Shown here: in pieces, positions 1 through 6,152 of the stretch
How the letters are laid out: each line of letters begins with the position of its first letter
How positions within the stretch are numbered: the stretch's first letter is position 1
Assembly (NCBI RefSeq): GCF_001653565.1
Contig: NZ_LYPB01000086.1
Span: 25,246-79,755, forward strand
Origin: Paenibacillus oryzisoli
GTDB lineage: Bacteria; Bacillota; Bacilli; Paenibacillales; NBRC-103111
DNA length: 54,510 nucleotides
Direction of reading: 5' to 3'
Notes under the pieces: model-generated
Seen by the model: only the letters and a program-made list of their open reading frames with translations
The model's database searches: none
Told to the model about the DNA's origin: nothing
Position numbers and translations under genes: made by a program

Positions 1-400
1 CGCCGAGCACCTACTCCTAACGATATAACTGGAAAAAGTCCAGCTATTTTCGCTGAAAACTTCCGTAATTGAAGATTAGATGGAAATTATGTAGGTAAAA
101 TCAATGGTTTCTGCAGTTTTTCGAATTTATGAATAGAATACATGCATAAAATCCAGTTAATTGCTAATTTTTAATAAATAGCTCGAGTTTAACTGTATTT
201 TTTCCATTTATTTGATCCTGACGTCACGCCTCGGCACCCCGCCACCTCAGATTTACGTGCGTTTGCATAGAGGAGAAATTTGCTAAATATGTTGTCCCGC
301 GTAAAACTGGTCTTTGGTTTATCTTATATGCATCGTCTTCAGGCAAGTTTGCCCATATTCACTCATAAGATAGAGCATGAAGGGTATCGGAGGTGCGGGG
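1..400. other. Non-coding left edge
   Basis: AT-rich stretch in which I see no convincing gene. Open frames here lack a ribosome binding site or recognisable protein. The right end should contain the promoter of the SpoVIF-like gene; the only candidate I see is the sigma-K-like -10 listed separately. Confidence 0.5.
364..372 (+). promoter_or_regulatory. Possible sigma-K-type -10 element
   Basis: CATAAGATA fits the CATANNNTA pattern of sigma-K -10 elements and lies about 30 bases before the SpoVIF-like start codon. No clear AC -35 element is visible at the usual distance, so this is weak and rests mainly on the expected late-sporulation expression of the downstream gene. Confidence 0.22.
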
Positions 401-688
401 ATGAGTTATCAGCAATATGGCATCGATCCTGCGCTCGTGGAGCGAGTAAAGTTCAAGTTGAAAAATCCCGAGGTGAAGGAACGTATCAAAATGCTGCTGC
501 AAGGCGTCACAAAAGCAGATTTACAAAACACGGCGAAGGTTACGCGTTTAATCGGTCTTGCCGCAGGTATTTTTGGAGAGAAACTCAGCGGGACCCAGAC
601 ACACCAGATCTTAACGTTTATTTTGGCGCAAAAAATTGATCCGAACAACACGTTTCATTTGATTAAATTATGGACTATATTCCGATAG
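401..688 (+). CDS. Stage VI sporulation protein F-like (SpoVIF)
   Basis: Small 95-residue helical protein. I chose the ATG at 401 because GGAGG at 389-393 lies 7 bases upstream; the longer frame from 377 lacks such a site. The C-terminal part, with AQKIDPNNTFHLIKLW, resembles proteins annotated as SpoVIF in Paenibacillus, a family needed for late spore-coat assembly in Bacillus. Similarity to the B. subtilis protein is only in size and general character, so the name is by family recall and not by detailed alignment. It is followed by two hairpins and is adjacent to spore-surface genes, which fits a sporulation role. Confidence 0.6.
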   Translation: MSYQQYGIDPALVERVKFKLKNPEVKERIKMLLQGVTKADLQNTAKVTRLIGLAAGIFGEKLSGTQTHQILTFILAQKIDPNNTFHLIKLWTIFR

Positions 689-698
689 TTGCATGATG

Positions 699-743
699 AA
701 AACGCCACATGTGGAGCGGTGAGATGCTCTATTGTGGCGTTTT
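699..743 (+). terminator. Inverted repeat after the spoVIF-like gene
   Basis: AAAACGCCACA at 699-709 and TGTGGCGTTTT at 733-743 form a perfect 11-base stem with a 23-base loop, ending in four T. It is probably a terminator, perhaps working together with the hairpin at 788-820. Confidence 0.5.
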
Positions 744-787
744 GGCTGTTCGGAGGGACAACTACATCTAATTAAATAGCTGCTTAT

Positions 788-820
788 GGCCTTTGGATAA
801 ACTCCATAAGGCCTTTTTTT
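788..820 (+). terminator. Intrinsic terminator
   Basis: GGCCTT at 788-793 pairs with AAGGCC at 808-813, with an inner GGA/TCC pairing, and a run of seven T follows. This is a typical factor-independent terminator ahead of the collagen-like gene. Confidence 0.7.
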
Positions 821-849
821 GTCAGGGTACATTTTATCCGAGGAGAGAC

Positions 850-903
850 ATGAGTACAAGCATATTAGGCAGAAATTCATTTACTAGTAATAAAGTTGTT
901 TGA
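850..903 (+). other. Possible 17-codon leader ORF before the collagen-like gene
   Basis: ATG at 850 preceded by GAGGAGAG opens a 17-codon frame ending in TGA at 901. It lies in the 5' region of the collagen-like gene. It could be a short translated leader, a remnant of a former N-terminus, or chance. The peptide (MSTSILGRNSFTSNKVV) is not one I recognise. Confidence 0.25.
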
Positions 904-949
904 AGCAAGGAAGGTTCTTGCATGGTTTGCCTTAGGGAGGGTATGCTTC

Positions 950-2020
950 GTGAATTATTGCGGTCCAGCAGGTGAGGGCGAATTTCAAGAAAGATCACAT
1001 AGACATTGTTCATGTTCAGTTGCGTTAAGCTGCAGTGGCATTCCGTGCGTATGTCCAACTGGAGCAACAGGAGCAACAGGAACTACCGGAGTAACAGGAG
1101 CAACAGGTGTAACTGGAGAGACTGGTGCAACCGGAGCAACCGGAGCAACAGGAGTAACAGGAGCAACAGGAGCAACAGGAGCAACCGGAGCAACAGGAGC
1201 AACAGGAGTAACCGGAGCAACAGGAGCAACAGGAGTAACAGGAGCCACAGGAGCAACAGGAGCAACAGGAGTAACAGGAGTAACAGGAGTAACAGGAGTA
1301 ACAGGAGTAACAGGAGTAACAGGAGCAACAGGTGTAACTGGAGAGACTGGTGCAACAGGTGCGAATGGAGCCACAGGAGCAACAGGAGTAACAGGAGTAA
1401 CAGGAGCCACAGGTGCGACTGGAGCCACAGGAGCAACAGGAGCGACCGGAGCCACGGGAACTACCGGAGTAACAGGAGCCACGGGAGTAACTGGAGCAAC
1501 CGGTGCCACAGGTGCAACAGGAGCCACCGGACCGAATTTTGCTACAAATGGATTTTCGGCATTTTTATCTACACTATCCATTGCAACAAGCACACAGCTT
1601 ACGAATTGGTCGACGGCTAGTCCGTATTATGGCAATGCCAATTTTAACGCAGTTACAGGCAACTTCACGGCACCGACAACAGGGAGGTACACGTTACTAG
1701 CAACGGTTAACTACTCCACGACTGCAGCTGTCAGTGTGGGCATAGGCGCGGGGATCAATCCTTTTTTTGCCGTGCAGCGCACATCTCCTTCCGCCGTCAA
1801 TTTGGTGAGCGGTTTTCTGCCTATTTTGAATGTTAACGTCGCATTGGTTTTAACTTTACGGGCAGTATTGGGAACGGGTGAAATAACATTGGCTGGGGAC
1901 GTTATTTTGACGGCGGGCGATGTTGTTGGTCTATTCTACAATGCAGCGGGATTAACAATTTCGATTAACATAGGAAATGGTACGACGGGAGTTGTATGGT
2001 CGATACACCAGATTGCCTAG
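950..2020 (+). CDS. Collagen-like exosporium/spore-surface protein (BclA type)
   Basis: A 356-residue protein with three parts: a short Cys-rich leader (six Cys in about 35 residues, including CSCS and CVCP), roughly 50 tandem G-X-T triplets (mostly GAT and GVT), and a C-terminal domain of about 160 residues resembling the C1q/TNF-like globular domain of BclA-family spore glycoproteins. I prefer the GTG at 950 because GGGAGGG lies 8 bases upstream, although the frame is open from a TTG at 896. GXT Thr residues are typical O-glycosylation sites in this family. The position beside Ena-like appendage genes suggests a spore-surface fibre, possibly a tip fibre; that link is inference. The repeat tract is probably length-variable. 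Confidence 0.8.
   Translation: MNYCGPAGEGEFQERSHRHCSCSVALSCSGIPCVCPTGATGATGTTGVTGATGVTGETGATGATGATGVTGATGATGATGATGATGVTGATGATGVTGATGATGATGVTGVTGVTGVTGVTGVTGATGVTGETGATGANGATGATGVTGVTGATGATGATGATGATGATGTTGVTGATGVTGATGATGATGATGPNFATNGFSAFLSTLSIATSTQLTNWSTASPYYGNANFNAVTGNFTAPTTGRYTLLATVNYSTTAAVSVGIGAGINPFFAVQRTSPSAVNLVSGFLPILNVNVALVLTLRAVLGTGEITLAGDVILTAGDVVGLFYNAAGLTISINIGNGTTGVVWSIHQIA
1060..1530 (+). repeat. Nine-base collagen repeat tract
   Basis: About 50 imperfect tandem nine-base units (GGAGCAACA, GGAGTAACA and variants) encode G-A-T and G-V-T triplets. Larger segments are duplicated: an identical 31-base stretch begins at 1101 and again at 1326, a shift of 225 bases or 25 triplets, showing growth by segmental duplication inside the tract. 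Confidence 0.9.
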
Positions 2021-2129
2021 TCTATTTATAGTTGAAATAAATCCAAAACATGTATAACCATTGAGGGGGAACATTCATCTACTATAAGTATGCACAAGGA
2101 ATGGACGTTTCGAGGGAGGAGGAGGCTTT

Positions 2130-2774
2130 GTGATCAAGAAGAAATCCAGGACGAGGAAAAAGTTTATAGAGCTGAGCATCGTTCACAAAACATCGTCTTC
2201 CTGCCTTTCTTTAAACAAAGGGAAAGTCACTAGGCCAAAGCAGAAAAAGCGGTGTTATCGTCAACCGACGACGAGGAGCACACATTCCGTTCTACCTTGT
2301 TCTCGCAGCCGCTATCCAACCAATAAGCCAAAGCCGGAGTGGAACCTGAATCCAAAGCTAATATATAACCCAATGGTTAGACCTTGTCCACCACCTAAGC
2401 CCCCCCATTGCCATCCTTTACCTCCGCCAACAACGATTAATAAGGAATGCTGCGGCAATATACTCCTTCAAGGCAATCAGCCTGGATTCCGGATATGGGA
2501 GATGGATGTGGATTCCAAGATTGAAGTGGCTCAGATTAGCATATATTCGAGCGCGAGCAGCACCCAAGCACTAGAGGTTGACATTGAAACCGATGTCGTT
2601 GACAACAAAAGACTGAGCGTTCCTCCCGGCAGTACCGTTAATTTTATAGGCCAAGGTGTCAAAGCAATAACGATCTCTTCACTGGGAGATGAAATGGGGT
2701 ATGTAGAAGGCAAGTACGTCATTTCTACTACACTCCAAATCCAGTCCGAACCTTCATGCTGCGATCATGAATAA
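2130..2774 (+). CDS. Basic/Pro-rich protein with Ena-like (DUF3992-type) C-terminal core
   Basis: A 214-residue protein starting at GTG 2130 behind GGAGGAGG. The first 100 residues are Arg/Lys- and Pro-rich with scattered Cys (including CPPPKPPHCHPLPPP). From about residue 107 comes a Cys-Cys pair (KECCGNILLQ) followed by a beta-rich stretch with VPPGSTVNF and TTLQI, similar in layout to Ena spore-appendage subunits: an N-terminal connector with Cys, then a jelly-roll core. It ends in SCCDHE. Two clear Ena1A/B-like genes lie convergently next door. It may be an Ena1C-like minor subunit, a basal anchor, or an adaptor to the collagen-like protein. Core assignment moderate; role is inference. 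Confidence 0.55.
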   Translation: MIKKKSRTRKKFIELSIVHKTSSSCLSLNKGKVTRPKQKKRCYRQPTTRSTHSVLPCSRSRYPTNKPKPEWNLNPKLIYNPMVRPCPPPKPPHCHPLPPPTTINKECCGNILLQGNQPGFRIWEMDVDSKIEVAQISIYSSASSTQALEVDIETDVVDNKRLSVPPGSTVNFIGQGVKAITISSLGDEMGYVEGKYVISTTLQIQSEPSCCDHE

Positions 2775-2806
2775 GGTGGTTTCTCACAGTTAAGTGAAAA
2801 ACCACC
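2775..2806. terminator. Hairpin between convergent appendage genes
   Basis: GGTGGTT at 2775-2781 and AACCACC at 2800-2806, with inner TCAC/GTGA pairing, form a strong stem between genes ending at 2774 (+) and 2825 (-). No long T run follows on either strand, but the position suggests a shared bidirectional terminator. Confidence 0.6.
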
Positions 2807-2824
2807 TATATTGTAGCGTGCATT

Positions 2825-3166
2825 TTACATGCTGTATCGTACAGTTATACAAAATTCCCCACTTGCCGCTGCTGTAGTCGTAACAGTAATCGTATCGAAA
2901 CGTCCAACCGTAAACGTAGCGCTACCTCCTGCTGGTACCGTGATAGCTGTCATGACCGGAGCTGCCGAACGGAGGAATGTTACCGTAATGGCCGCGGTCC
3001 CGATTTCATTTTTGACATATCCAGTGCCACTAATTAAAGTTGCCATATTATCGGTGTAAACAGTGGCCGTACCCGCTGCAGGCAGCAGCCAATTCGTACA
3101 TACTTTATCCTGCACGTAGGTTTTTTCTGAACAACAGCTAAGCGCTGTGTTACTACAAGAGCACAT
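2825..3166 (-). CDS. Endospore appendage (Ena1A/Ena1B-like) major pilin subunit
   Basis: A 113-residue protein. The start is supported by AGGAGG 7-8 bases upstream on the minus strand. It has the hallmarks of S-type Ena subunits of the Bacillus cereus group: a Cys-rich N-terminal connector (CSCSNTALSCC), the segment VQDKVCTNW, a beta-sandwich core and a C-terminal GEFCITVRYSM. In Ena fibres the N-terminal Cys residues cross-link to other subunits, giving very stable pili on spores; that is family knowledge. A second paralogue lies directly upstream on the same strand. No signal peptide is present, as in known Ena proteins, which assemble in the mother cell. Confidence 0.82.
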   Translation of the reverse strand: MCSCSNTALSCCSEKTYVQDKVCTNWLLPAAGTATVYTDNMATLISGTGYVKNEIGTAAITVTFLRSAAPVMTAITVPAGGSATFTVGRFDTITVTTTAAASGEFCITVRYSM

Positions 3167-3197
3167 GATGAGTACCTCCTTTAGTTGTTAAATGGCG

Positions 3198-3572
3198 TTA
3201 TTGAATGGAGTAACGGGTTGTGATGCAAAATTCGCCCTGATACAAACCGGCGTCTCCTCCATCCAGTGTTAACTGTATAGTGGCGAAGCGTTGATAAGTA
3301 AAAGCCAGACTTGTTCCAGGTTCAATGGAAACCGGAGCCGTTAAGATGGAAGCACCTGCACTATTTAATACATCCAACGTAATCGCAGCAGGTCCTGTAT
3401 CAAATTTCACATACCCTGTGCCTACTAAGTTCGGATTAATATTATTTGTGTAAGCGACGATGTCAACATCTGCGGCAACTACTGTGCCAGTCCATGGCGC
3501 ACATACTTTATCCTGTACGAAATTTTTCTCTGAGCAGCAAGTTAAAGCTGTAGCCGAATTATCGCATGCCAT
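3198..3572 (-). CDS. Endospore appendage (Ena1A/Ena1B-like) pilin subunit, paralogue
   Basis: A 124-residue paralogue of the next gene: ALTCCSEKNFVQDKVC at the N-terminus, a beta-rich core, and GEFCITTRYSIQ at the end. GGAGG sits about 8 bases before the ATG. The 31-base gap to the downstream paralogue suggests one transcript encoding two subunits, as in ena1A-ena1B. The leader on this strand holds TGCAGG/CCTGCA (3617-3634), a short hairpin. A CATATTAAATA element further upstream (about 3665-3675) could be a mother-cell sigma-E or sigma-K -10, not verified. An acidic insertion (DGGDAGLYQ) near the C-terminus distinguishes it from its partner. Confidence 0.82.
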   Translation of the reverse strand: MACDNSATALTCCSEKNFVQDKVCAPWTGTVVAADVDIVAYTNNINPNLVGTGYVKFDTGPAAITLDVLNSAGASILTAPVSIEPGTSLAFTYQRFATIQLTLDGGDAGLYQGEFCITTRYSIQ

Positions 3573-3956
3573 AGTTAAGAAAACCTCCGTTTATTTGTTG
3601 TTTCTAAACTATTTAATGCAGGCAATCACCTGCACGCTTGGACATTCGCCTGAATAACGAATATTTAATATGACATATTGGGGGAGATTTTAAGGGGAGG
3701 GGCAGGGGAGAAGTGTGTTCGTATGCGTCTGCCGGCTGTCAGTTATCCGAGTCCAGTGTACTTTGTACTGAGTATTTACAACATTATCTGGCTTGGTTCC
3801 GTTACTTGGACAGCCAAGGAATATGAGAACACAACGTCGAATAAGAAAAACACACTGGTCACTTGCACACACACGCACGAATCGGCAGATATGCATTGTA
3901 AACCCAAAAGGGGAAGGAATATACACCGAGTAATGGTAAAAGATTGGAGCAAATAA
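3573..3956. other. Intergenic region, no supported gene
   Basis: The proximal part must hold the promoter and leader of the minus-strand Ena-like pair. A 92-codon plus-strand frame (3678-3956) and an overlapping minus-strand frame exist, but neither has a good ribosome binding site or a recognisable product, so I do not call them. Confidence 0.4.
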
Positions 3957-4134
3957 ATGAACGATACATATCAGAAGTATATAGTGATTTGCTTTTTATT
4001 GATTCCAGCATCGGTCATGTTCAGCGTGGCTGCAAAGGATATAAATGCCTTATTCAGGTCTAGTTGGTTGGGGGCTAGCCATATTGTTCATTATTTTGGC
4101 TAGTGTAATGTTTGGATTAGCTAGGAGGAAGTAA
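3957..4134 (+). pseudogene. Small two-helix membrane protein, frameshifted
   Basis: ATG at 3957 follows GGAG by 7 bases. The first frame gives MNDTYQKYIVICFLLIPASV and continues to about 4058 as a hydrophobic helix and short loop. It then reads into a stop at 4101. Shifting one base near 4056-4060 opens a second hydrophobic helix (LVGWGLAILFIILASVMF) ending in ARRK and TAA at 4132. The two halves make a sensible small two-helix protein of about 58 residues, so I read it as one gene broken by a one-base change (mutation or base-call error). Confidence 0.45.
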
Positions 4135-4176
4135 TTTAAGCACGATTCTACTAATCATAGCAAGGTGGTTCAAAGG

Positions 4177-4536
4177 ATGGAGATTTTCCCAGAAGAACAC
4201 GAACTTATCGATATTTTTGAATGTGAACCACCACAATTAACCTTAGAGGAATTGGATGTTCCTGACTACTATAAACAATGGAGGTTCATTCTAAAACGAG
4301 AAACTGATGTGTTAGAGATTGATATAGAACCAAGTATCTCATATGTTTATATGAGATGGCATCAAGAAAACAAGGTCATATTAGAACTTGCATTAGAAGA
4401 GGTTTATGGAATAGAAATAAAAAAACAAGGAAACTCGGAATTTATTTTAGTATTATTCAATGATGAACGCCTTAAAACCTTAACTATAAGGACAAAACCT
4501 TACATATCAGTTGTTTGGGGAACAGCTAATACTTGA
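4177..4536 (+). CDS. Hypothetical protein, acidic
   Basis: A 119-residue acidic protein of mixed alpha/beta character; I do not recognise the family. I prefer ATG 4177, with AAGGTGG 8 bases upstream, over the GTG at 4165 that overlaps this site. No signal peptide or membrane helix. Together with the following cREC-like gene and a decayed ORF it sits in an AT-rich cluster of small unrelated genes; size and context would fit an immunity-type or mobile-island gene, but nothing in the sequence proves it. Confidence 0.5.
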   Translation: MEIFPEEHELIDIFECEPPQLTLEELDVPDYYKQWRFILKRETDVLEIDIEPSISYVYMRWHQENKVILELALEEVYGIEIKKQGNSEFILVLFNDERLKTLTIRTKPYISVVWGTANT

Positions 4537-4673
4537 AAAATTGGTAACGCACTGAATCATTAATCATTTAAAAATTAAGTTATGTATTAGAAGATTTTGT
4601 AATAGAAGTGTGAGGTAATTTAATTCACCATCGAAGAAATTCAAACTGGTAGTCTATCACAGAGGTGATTTCA

Positions 4674-5027
4674 GTGAAGGTCAATCTTTATCTAGATGAT
4701 TTAAGGGATTGCCCAGAGGGTTTTATTGTCGCAAGAACAATCGAAGAAGCCATACAATGTTTTCAAGAGCATTCAATAGAACTATTATCCCTTGATCATG
4801 ACTTAGGCGAAGATGAGAATGGAAACGAATTACGTAATGGTTACGATTTCGTTAAATACTTTTGTGAGAATGGTTTAAGGGCTAGCAAAATTTACTTACA
4901 TACAGATAACCCTGTAGGTCGAAATAATATGTATGAAACATTGTTAGCAGCACAACGTAGAGGATTTATTGATGAGGATATTGAGATATACCATTATTCA
5001 ATTACTGTAAACAAGTATTCAGGATAG
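4674..5027 (+). CDS. cREC-type (cyclic-phosphate processing receiver-like) protein
   Basis: A 117-residue protein. I chose GTG 4674 because GAGGTGA lies 6 bases upstream and family members begin just before the V-x-L-x-LDD motif. Seen here: NLYLDDLRDCPEGF at the N-terminus, then LSLDHDLGEDENG and SKIYLHTDNPVGRNNM. The acidic pair after the first strand, the DHDLG box and the later HT-NP motif match the receiver-like domain family called cREC in comparative genomics, predicted to act on cyclic phosphates, perhaps in RNA repair or conflict systems. Function is predicted only. The flanking genes are unknown or decayed. Confidence 0.65.
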   Translation: MKVNLYLDDLRDCPEGFIVARTIEEAIQCFQEHSIELLSLDHDLGEDENGNELRNGYDFVKYFCENGLRASKIYLHTDNPVGRNNMYETLLAAQRRGFIDEDIEIYHYSITVNKYSG

Positions 5028-5049
5028 TTCTGATTTTAAGGAGAACAGG

Positions 5050-5594
5050 ATGAAACGTATATGAAATGATTTCAATGGACCGAGTTCTGAACATTGGAGA
5101 ATTGAAAATCAAGTAGCTGATTATTTTGGTGAATTGTTGGAATGGAGAAAAGAAGATTGGGGAGATACAAGAAGTCAATGGTATGCGACGGTTGATTCTG
5201 ATGTCGTCCATGATTAATTGGTTTTGCACAAGAGTTACTAAGACTGGCTCATAATGATTTTACAAACGGCTATCATATACATGTCGATCAGCGAGAAAGG
5301 ATATATTTCCCAAACAATGGGCTTTTTCTCAATGCCGAACAGTGTGGAGCTAATAATTTCTTGTGGAGATTTTGGACCGATTGATTCTCATCTGAAAGAG
5401 TAAATAAGGTAAGCCCCTTTGAGTGGTATGTATTCCACGATGATCTATGGGAAAATATGTCCGCTAATCCAAGAGACATTTTTGGATGGATACGTAGCAG
5501 AACAATATATAAAGTGACAACGGTAGTGAGCCGCGGCTATTACATAACATCTGCCAGCACCATGAGGTGTAAGACGATGGACACCATCGTATAA
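5050..5594 (+). pseudogene. Decayed gene of unknown function
   Basis: A good start (AAGGAG then ATG 5050) gives MKRI followed by an in-frame TGA. The same frame continues with NDFNGPSSEHW and LLEWRKEDWGDTRSQW to a stop near 5215. A shifted frame then carries GFAQELLRLAHNDFTNG and YHIHVDQRERIYFPNN, hits TGA after FWTD, and continues with SPFEWYVFHDD and WIRSRTIYK to TAA at 5592. Codon choice and composition look genuinely coding, so this is one Trp-rich protein of about 180 residues broken by at least one frameshift and two nonsense codons. The family is not recognised. Confidence 0.5.
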
Positions 5595-5599
5595 AGACA

Positions 5600-5632
5600 A
5601 ACCACTCCTAGAAAGAAAGGAATGGTTTTTTT
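5600..5632 (+). terminator. Intrinsic terminator
   Basis: AACCACTCC at 5600-5608 pairs with GGAATGGTT at 5619-5627 with one mismatch, and seven T follow. It closes the decayed gene upstream. Confidence 0.65.
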
Positions 5633-5717
5633 GATTTCGCATAATTATGCCCAGAGTTCATCTGGGTTTTTGGTGTTTTTATCCATTACCCATATATTTA
5701 AAAAACCACTTGCATAA

Positions 5718-5731
5718 CGAATACCTGTTCG
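5718..5731 (+). promoter_or_regulatory. LexA (SOS) box 1
   Basis: CGAATACCTGTTCG: half-sites CGAAT and GTTCG separated by four bases, close to the Gram-positive LexA operator with CGAAC-N4-GTTCG half-sites. It lies between a -35-like TTGCAT (5710-5715) and a TATATAAT -10 (5733-5740), so a bound repressor would block polymerase. Confidence 0.7.
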
Positions 5732-5732
5732 G

Positions 5733-5740
5733 TATATAAT
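5733..5740 (+). promoter_or_regulatory. -10 element of the SOS cassette
   Basis: TATATAAT at 5733-5740 with TTGCAT at 5710-5715 makes a plausible sigma-A promoter with a 17-19 base spacer. It is bracketed by the two LexA-type boxes. Confidence 0.55.
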
Positions 5741-5749
5741 ATGGAAAAA

Positions 5750-5763
5750 CGAATGTATGTTCG
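5750..5763 (+). promoter_or_regulatory. LexA (SOS) box 2
   Basis: CGAATGTATGTTCG, a second CGAAT-N4-GTTCG site about 10 bases after the -10 element and 17 bases before the first start codon. Two boxes bracketing one promoter suggest tight SOS repression of the polymerase cassette. Confidence 0.75.
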
Positions 5764-5780
5764 CATATGGTGGTGAGAAC

Positions 5781-6152
5781 ATGAATGGTTCATCAAGAGT
5801 AGAGACAGAAGAGGATGTTCAAATGATCAAGGAATACACATTGTTGCCGATTTTGCTTGATATGTTAGCACGAGATATGGAAGAGCTGAAGGTTTATAAA
5901 GATAAAATCGTTTATAATCATATTCTATTCTATCTCAGAGAGGTTGAGATGGGGATTTATCCAGAATTGCAACAGTTGAAAAACAAGATGAAACAGCGAG
6001 AGATTAAGGTAATTCGCACGGAAATGAATGCTTTAGGAATCCAAGTTGAATACAAAGTTCGAGGTTACATTCATCATTTCACGATGCTTCGTAGTTTGGT
6101 CAAGGCTGAGCTGATGACTATGCTGATGAATATGCGGGGGGAATTGCGATGA
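5781..6152 (+). CDS. Small SOS-cassette protein, paralogue of the 7423 gene
   Basis: A 123-residue predicted all-helical cytoplasmic protein. I prefer ATG 5781 with GGTGGTGAG upstream; the earlier ATG at 5757 overlaps LexA box 2. The order EEDVQMIKEYTLLPILL, then a Y-x-E-L-x-x-L-K-x-K-M region, then a Y-x-x-x-G/H-x-F-T-M-x-R core followed by KAEL, recurs in the gene after the polymerase, so the two look paralogous. It ends by ATGA overlap with the polymerase, implying translational coupling and a job linked to translesion synthesis. I know no established function; an accessory or polymerase-loading factor is inference. Confidence 0.65.
   Translation: MNGSSRVETEEDVQMIKEYTLLPILLDMLARDMEELKVYKDKIVYNHILFYLREVEMGIYPELQQLKNKMKQREIKVIRTEMNALGIQVEYKVRGYIHHFTMLRSLVKAELMTMLMNMRGELR

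Noticed and set aside
280..639. 119-codon frame overlapping the SpoVIF-like gene
   Set aside because: Out of frame with the recognisable protein and no good ribosome site.
1060..1530. Short regular repeats that could suggest a CRISPR array
   Set aside because: Units are nine bases and contiguous with no spacers; they encode collagen triplets.
985..1593. Long minus-strand frame rich in Ala/Pro/Val and other frames across the collagen tract
   Set aside because: They arise from reading the nine-base repeat in other frames; the GXT frame alone has a start, ribosome site and folded C-terminal domain.
3678..3956. 92-codon plus-strand frame and its minus-strand counterpart
   Set aside because: No ribosome site, no recognisable product.
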